From: Planoprotostelium fungivorum
Taxonomy: Eukaryota > Evosea > Variosea > Cavosteliida > Cavosteliaceae
NCBI GenBank assembly: GCA_003024175.1
Contig: MDYQ01000401.1
Span: 1 to 12,978, forward strand
Direction of reading: 5' to 3'
DNA length: 12,978 nt
The notes below the pieces were generated by a model that was not told the origin of the DNA, ran no database searches, and saw nothing but the letters and a program-made list of their open reading frames with translations. A program made the position numbers and the translations under genes. Below, piece by piece: positions 8,576 through 12,978 of this stretch (positions within the stretch are counted from its first letter, which is position 1; every line of letters begins with the position of its first letter).

Positions 8576-8901
8576 CTGTGGTGTATGGTCACCACATAAG
8601 AACCAAACAGTTCAATGAGTCTCTGTTTATAAAGAATGATTTCAAACCAAAGAAAGCCAAGGAGTTCCCTTTCAATGAACGTGCATTGAATGTGTTTCTT
8701 GGTTGCTGAGATTTCTCTGAGATTTCTCCGAGTTTTCCAATTCATCAGTGATGTCAAATGTTGGGCACAACAACGCCCGTAAAAGTAATACTGGTTTAGA
8801 ATGAGTTGATAGGTTGATAGTTGTGCCCAACTGTCATGACTACTGTCAGACATAAGACCAAGTCTGTGAGAGATCACGGACGCACCAAATAATTGCCCCA
8901 A
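8566..8901 (-). pseudogene. RNase H-like LTR-retrotransposon remnant, left copy
   Basis: An open frame of 111 codons reads FGASVISHRLG..., then CTFIERELLGFLWFEIIL, then LFGSYVVTIHH. The order and flavour (GxxVISHR, then IExELLGxxW, then a G-x-xVVT-x-H block) resemble the RNase H domain that follows reverse transcriptase in Ty3/Gypsy-type pol proteins, where the pieces are GAVLSHR, IEKEALGL and LVTDH. The catalytic Asp residues are not clearly present, and neighbouring frames have no reverse transcriptase, so this would be a dead fragment. The 70-bp segment 8761-8830 between the two homology blocks is bounded by inverted TTGGGCACAAC. The assignment is tentative. Confidence 0.45.
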
Positions 8902-9287
8902 TTACAACGGCTGGAGTTTCCCCAAATTTCTGACTTTCAAGAAACACGCCCTTTTCACGGAAACATTTCACTGGCTCTTTCCATGACTTTTATTGGACAT
9001 TTCTACGTTCAAGAATGAACAATTTGAACACAATAAAATCACTTCTCAAGTCTTAAGCAACCAGCCTTTGTCACTCTTCTTTATCATTCTATGGGGTCTA
9101 AGGACCTCACCAACATTTGATATCACTGACAAGTTGGAAACCTTGGAGAAATCTCAGCAACCAAGAAACACATTCAATGCACATTCATTGAAAAGGAACT
9201 CTGTGGCTTTCTTTGGTTTGAAATCATTCTTGATAAACAGAGACTCATTGAACTGTTTGGTTATTATGTGGTGACCATACACCACAG
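8576..9287. repeat. Long inverted repeat, arms ~180 bp, ~93% identical
   Basis: The left arm 8576-8764 (189 bp) is the reverse complement of 9110-9287 (178 bp). By eye about 12 positions differ, and the 11-bp length difference is one tandem duplication of AGAAATCTCAG in the left arm. The 345-bp spacer is unrelated. Both arms carry the same retroelement-like reading (see the two remnants). The pair could be a foldback element, two insertions in opposite orientation, or an inverted duplication. Confidence 0.9.
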
Positions 9288-9351
9288 TTGGGCTGCAGAC
9301 GCAATCAACATGCAATGTGCAATCTTTTCTTCAAAGATTATAATAATGCCA
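9110..9351 (+). pseudogene. RNase H-like retroelement remnant, right copy
   Basis: This is the opposite-strand copy of the left remnant. In the matching frame it reads CTFIEKELCGFLWFEIIL, then DKQRLIELFGYYVVTIHH, then diverges and stops. Most differences between copies are silent or conservative in this frame, which suggests both derive from a coding parent. Homology to the left copy starts abruptly at 9110 and ends at 9287. No complete domain remains. Confidence 0.4.
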
Positions 9352-9589
9352 ACCTGACAAAAAAGAGAGATCACTGTCTCTCATTTGCAAGATATTTCAT
9401 TAAATTTCTCTGTTCTCTGCCTCAATATGAAGACCATTATCCTACCAAAGGTGTCTGACTATAAATGATATCAGTTGTGAGGACCTCATCTCATCACTTC
9501 AACGTGGTTGGGAAATAAACAGAAAATATGCGTCTCTCATTTGCTCTGTGTTCTCTCTTTTTTGTCAAGTTGGCGTTTAATATAATCTT
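9334..9589. repeat. Inverted repeat pair near the tRNA, 37/38-bp arms
   Basis: Arm 9334-9370 and arm 9552-9589 are reverse complements with a few differences; both contain CCAAC(C/T)TGACAAAAAAGAGAGA or its complement. Inside, GTCTCTCATTTGC is also repeated directly (9376-9388 and 9532-9544). The total span of 256 bp suggests a degraded MITE or foldback element, but no target duplication is visible. It ends 118 bp from the tRNA gene. The remainder of 9288-9706 shows no gene. Confidence 0.7.
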
Positions 9590-9699
9590 AATGGTTGTAC
9601 AAGCTGTTTCAAGGATGCACAAAGATGTGAATGGTTGTGGAAAAGATGAATCCATCATAATCCCAGCCTCTCCCACCCTCTTTCACAGACCAAGTCACC

Positions 9700-9703
9700 A
9701 AAA
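9700..9703 (-). terminator. Pol III T4 terminator of the tRNA gene
   Basis: Reading the minus strand, TTTT follows the tRNA discriminator base after three nucleotides (ACATCCTTTTGG... around it), the standard RNA polymerase III stop signal. Confidence 0.75.
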
Positions 9704-9706
9704 GGA

Positions 9707-9802
9707 TGTCCGCGGCGAGGATCGAACTCGCGACCTTAGGATTTCTCCGTATGGAAATTGTAGATATGAGACCTACACTCTAACCGACTGAGCTACGCAG
9801 AC
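9707..9802 (-). tRNA. tRNA-Met (CAT), elongator type, with 22-nt intron
   Basis: Minus-strand folding: acceptor GTCTGCG pairs with CGCGGAC (one G-T), discriminator A; D arm GCTC/GAGT with AGTCGGTTA loop; anticodon stem TAGGT/TCCTA around loop CTCATAA with anticodon CAT at 9768-9766; variable AGGTC; T arm GCGAG-TTCGATC-CTCGC. The intron, 9764-9743, sits after base 37, the canonical eukaryotic position. Removing it leaves 74 nt. Boxes A (TAGCTCAGTCGG) and B (GTTCGATCC) are intact. The AGGTCTCAT-like arm and lack of initiator features favour elongator Met. Confidence 0.93.
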
Positions 9803-9828
9803 TGATGTTTGCTGACAAAAAGGCCTCA

Positions 9829-9838
9829 CATATATAAG
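9829..9838. promoter_or_regulatory. TATA-like element CATATATAAG
   Basis: On the minus strand it lies about 27-36 bp upstream of the tRNA 5' end, where upstream TATA-like boxes assist Pol III in several lineages. On the plus strand TATATAAG is a good Pol II TATA box, about 245 bp before the FHA gene start codon. It could serve either gene. The rest of 9803-10082 has no gene; an in-frame extension of the FHA reading back to an ATG at 9984 is considered unlikely. Confidence 0.45.
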
Positions 9839-10082
9839 TAGGGTCTATCTCATGAGTCCCAGCACTGGGTAAGAGAATCATTGTGAACCTTGTCACATTC
9901 TAACAATAAGTCCTTAATAATACCAGCTGCATTGTTCATTACTCCTCTGTGGTTCCTCTCCCTTTCTTTGAGAAATTGTAGATTTGGAATATTTTTTCCA
10001 AGAATCACAGAATTATCTCGGTCGTGGAAAAGATCACACAAGCCTCCACATTACGGCAGGACGAAGATTCTATCCAATACAC

Positions 10083-12978
10083 ATGCCACTGGGTACCATT
10101 CTTCGCCTCAAGAGCAAAGAGGCAGGAGGTCCTGACATCTTGATCCCCCTCGATGGCACGAAGAGATCGTTCTCTCTTGGAAGAAACCCAGAGTGTTCCA
10201 TTTTAGAACCTGCTTGCAGTCGTCAGCAAGTGGAAATTACGTGGGACGATGATCATCAGAAAGTGAAAGCCACTCTTGTGAGATGTTTGATAATGCAGAT
10301 GAATTCTTGCGCTCACACGTGCATAGACGGGAAGGAAACCATCATTTTACATTAGAAATGGAAAACAGTCTCCCATCGAAAAACATTCACCCACGACACT
10401 CGAAGAGTCAGACATCATCGAGCTCATCAGCGGTCGTCTTCAATATACAGTTCATTTCGAAGACCGACCCGCTGGCGATCACATGTTCAAGAAGCCCAAA
10501 TCATTATCACGACCGGAGATCTTTGAAGCGACGCAATCAGACACACAGATGGAAGACGAACCATTCATTAAGCGATCCATCGAATTGGCACGAAGCACCT
10601 CAGGGGTGAAGCGTGTCACAATCGCATCGCGGTTGATTCGAAACAGGGAGGAAACACTGGCCTCACGCAGGATGTAGACAATACATCCGTGTCGGAGCCT
10701 CACGATGTGAGATGTGCATCAATTCATCGCACAGGATTCACCATTACACAGGATGGGACGTCACATCCAAACAAGCGGTTGAGAAGATCAGAACGAGACG
10801 TAGAAGATGTGAGCCATCTCACGTGCACATCACATCTCATCATCGATAGGAATCTAATCATGCACCCATGGACATCGTCCAGGAAGCAAAAGAGAAAGAA
10901 GCAAAGGAAACAGAAGAGAGAGAGCTACCTCCAAAAGATGCAGATGAACCACTCATGATCGTACAAGATAAACGAGACAAAGAAGGAGAACCTCCAAAGC
11001 AAAATAACGAGGGAGGAGAGAAAAGAACGACCGAGGAAAATGAAGAAAGCAGTGGAAACGAAGAAGACAGCGAAGAGGAGACACAAAAGGGGAGAGCAGA
11101 AGAGAAAGGAAAAGATAACACAAGAGAAGAGAAGAACGACGGCAGTTCACGCGTTTCCATAGTAGAGGACGGTGAAGTCATCGATGACCTCGGTGCGTCA
11201 CCGTTCGATCGTGAAATTTCGCTGAAATCCACGCCAGATCCACTCGAATTGGCGGGAGAAGGTTCCCAGCTGGCCCGATACGAGATGGAGCAAGAGATGA
11301 CAGACGAAGAGTACGCCAGACAACTACAGAACCAATTTGACGCCGAGCTCGAAGTCATAGAGAAGGGAGAACAGTGTGATTCACAAGAGAGGGAGAAGAA
11401 TTCGAATCGAGTCATCAGCATCGATGAGAACAATTCGTTGATCTCGGACGAAGAATTTGCCAGGCAACTACAAGAGGGTGAGTGGATGATGTGACGGGGT
11501 GGACTGATGGATGTGAAGAGGAAGATAAGGAGGAGAGGGAGAGGAAGAAGAAGCAGGAGCTGCACGACATGCAGTTGGCGAGAGAACTCTTACGGGCCGA
11601 GATGGAGGCAGAGCGTCAGGCGGCTGTCGTTGTATTGGACCCATCTGTGCAAGGGCAAGCAGTACAGCAGCCACAATCACAACAGCCACAATTACAACAG
11701 CCACAATTGCAACAGCCACATGTTCAAAAGACACCAACACCTCAACCTGTACAGTCCACGACAAATTCGACCAACTCGGCCAATGAACAGGTGAGAAGGA
11801 GATCTCGACGAAATTTCACCGAAACTCTCTCAGTTACCGAAAGAGGCAGCGAGAGCGTACAATGAACTATTGTGAGTAGGATACGTATGCCATCCATGAC
11901 ATCTATCAGGATGTTCAATGGAATAGAGAAGGTGGAAGTGTACCGCCTCATCAGGGCAGGTGCACCGCTGAATCTCAGACAACAATATCTACGACGTCTC
12001 ATCGAAACCGTTTTAGAACACAGAGACATCCTGGTGACAATCACATCGTCGATTCGATGTCATCTGATTCACCATTTGATGTCATCTGATTCACGATTCG
12101 AATAGGAGAGGGCCTTCTCACGTGAATCAGTGGATGCAAATCTTCTCATCGATCAGATCCCCGAAGTGAACGTGAAACCAGCGGCATCGCAAGCCGCTCC
12201 ACCTGCCGCTCCCATCGCTACACCCCATTCTGTCCCTGCAGCTCCGTTTTCTGCACCAGTATCGAACGGTCCGCTCGTCAGCAACACCATGCCAGGTGAC
12301 CTCCTTCGTTTCATTCTCCGTATCATCTCATCATCTCGTGAAGACGTGTTCATTCGTCTCTTCGTTTCATTCTCTTGACAATGTTAACTATGGATCATTC
12401 TGATGATGGTGCAGTTTTGAACACTGCAAAGTTGTACAACATCATTGCAAGAGAAGTGTATCCTACCATGGATAGACAGACACAGACGCTACTTCGAACA
12501 CTACTGATCAATTATCACAAGAAGTCGGTGAGTTGAAATTCAATCGAAATTCCGTTGAGAATTGGAAGATCACCACGCAAGTCTTCATGGAACAGACCCG
12601 ATTCTTATTGGGAGATCAATTAATGAACGAAACCATCAACCGGGCCAATATGGAGGCACAGAAGGATAGAACTGTGGGTCGTCATCACCATCAACACCAT
12701 CACATCACCCACATCATCACATCATCACCAACACCATCACATCATCACATCATCACATCATCACCAACACCATCACATCATCACATCATCACGTCAATTG
12801 AAGAGATGAACAGATGAATACGAGTCAGCCAGCAGCGAATCCACTGTCCACTCCACAGGCGAGACCGATCGTCAGTCCAATCGTGACGAGAAATCCTGTC
12901 TCCGCTCAACATCCCATACCTTACTACGCCCCCACTGTCATCCGTCTCATCCATTTCTCTTGGTCAGCGGTGAGATCA
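10083..12978 (+). CDS. FHA-domain protein with UIM-like helices and RST-like domain (3' partial)
   Basis: Twelve exons are visible (10083-10277, 10327-10605, 10647-10706, 10752-10808, 10850-11477, 11519-11790, 11834-11871, 11910-12033, 12106-12295, 12415-12527, 12569-12673, 12814 to about 12969), giving 739 residues before the window ends at a likely donor. Residues 1 to about 115 form an FHA domain: SLGRNPEC with Gly33-Arg34, then CSRQQVE with Ser46-Arg47, then SDIIELISGRLQYTVHF; this pattern is closest to PNKP/aprataxin-type FHA, which binds phosphothreonine peptides. A basic NKRLRR (185-190) may be a nuclear signal. A long acidic, charged region carries two UIM-like helices, DEEYARQLQ (about 349-357) and DEEFARQLQ (about 397-405), and a related LARELLRAEMEAE helix. 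Next come a Gln/Pro repeat and an Ala/Pro-rich linker. Residues about 620-676 resemble an RST (RCD1-SRO-TAF4) domain: LLINYHKKSITTQVFMEQTR then LLGDQLMNETI. Role inferred: nuclear phospho- and ubiquitin-dependent adaptor. Confidence 0.85.
11671..11720 (+). repeat. Three 15-bp tandem units coding QQPQ(S/L)
   Basis: CCACAATCACAACAG, CCACAATTACAACAG and CCACAATTGCAACAG follow one another and then begin a fourth unit. They encode the Gln/Pro stretch of the FHA protein between the coiled charged region and the C-terminal domains, a likely length-variable linker. Confidence 0.85.
12056..12094 (+). repeat. 17-bp direct repeat inside an FHA-gene intron
   Basis: GATGTCATCTGATTCAC occurs at 12056-12072 and again at 12078-12094, 22 bp apart, inside the 72-nt intron 12034-12105. 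Removing one 22-bp period would leave a 50-nt intron, within the common size class, so this intron probably grew by tandem duplication. Confidence 0.85.
12674..12813 (+). repeat. CATCAC microsatellite filling a 140-nt intron
   Basis: The longest reconstructed intron here is almost wholly composed of CATCAC/CATCACCAACAC units up to about 12791, with a larger block (ATCATCACCAACACCATCAC) repeated about 39 bp apart. The ends GTGGGT...GAACAG are normal and the flanking exons join in phase. Expansion of a simple repeat explains the length. Confidence 0.85.

Noticed and set aside
9984-10082. Upstream ATG at 9984 as the FHA protein start
   Set aside because: It would add 33 residues with no FHA character; the domain begins naturally at MPLGTILRL, and the extra segment looks like 5' UTR.
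10858-11565. 235-codon minus-strand reading rich in Ser/Leu
   Set aside because: It is the antisense of the Glu/Lys-rich FHA exon; GAA/GAG codons read backwards give Ser, Leu and Phe. The plus strand has matched splice phases and domains.
12674-12800. CRISPR-like array or histidine-repeat protein
   Set aside because: The CATCAC units are a simple microsatellite without unique spacers, inside a eukaryotic intron with good splice sites and phase.

Overview
This window is nuclear DNA from a microbial eukaryote with very short, dense spliceosomal introns. I reconstructed 34 introns in four well-supported genes. They are 37-140 nt long, the commonest length is 41 nt (7 of 34), most start GTGAG/GTGA, and one is GC-AG. 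Peroxisomal ABC transporter, DAGL-like lipase, Arf-like GTPase, FHA and RST families, plus an intron-bearing tRNA-Met, fit a free-living protist. A protosteloid or other amoebozoan is my best guess, but that is inference and not shown by the sequence.

Layout. Positions 1-1220 are poorly resolved: one candidate short gene on + (597-853), a possible isolated first exon (69-123), and otherwise nothing I can assign. Positions 1221-1787 (-) hold a two-exon Arf-like GTPase of 175 aa whose switch residues are strikingly substituted. Positions 1788-2094 are intergenic and contain a 37-bp perfect inverted repeat. Positions 2095-4313 (-) hold a ten-exon, four-TM class 3 (DAGL-like) lipase of 561 aa with an intact Ser/Asp/His triad. 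Positions 4314-4437 form a 124-bp head-to-head promoter. Positions 4438-7268 (+) hold a 14-exon peroxisomal ABCD/PMP70-type half-transporter of 710 aa with all ATPase motifs. Positions 7269-9706 are a gene-poor island of mobile DNA: a coding-like remnant, a 256-bp MITE with near-perfect terminal inverted repeats and a 6-bp target duplication, a ~93% identical 180-bp inverted pair carrying RNase H-like retroelement remnants, and another inverted pair. Positions 9707-9802 (-) are a tRNA-Met(CAT) gene with a 22-nt intron. From 10083 to beyond the window end (+) there is an FHA-domain protein with UIM-like helices, a Gln/Pro repeat and a C-terminal RST-like domain.

The lipase and the ABCD transporter share one short promoter. 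A lipase could release fatty acids and the transporter could import their acyl-CoAs into peroxisomes, so co-expression makes sense, but this is inference. The FHA-RST gene looks like a nuclear phospho-peptide-binding adaptor with a domain combination I do not recognise. No CRISPR, operon or bacterial signal is present.
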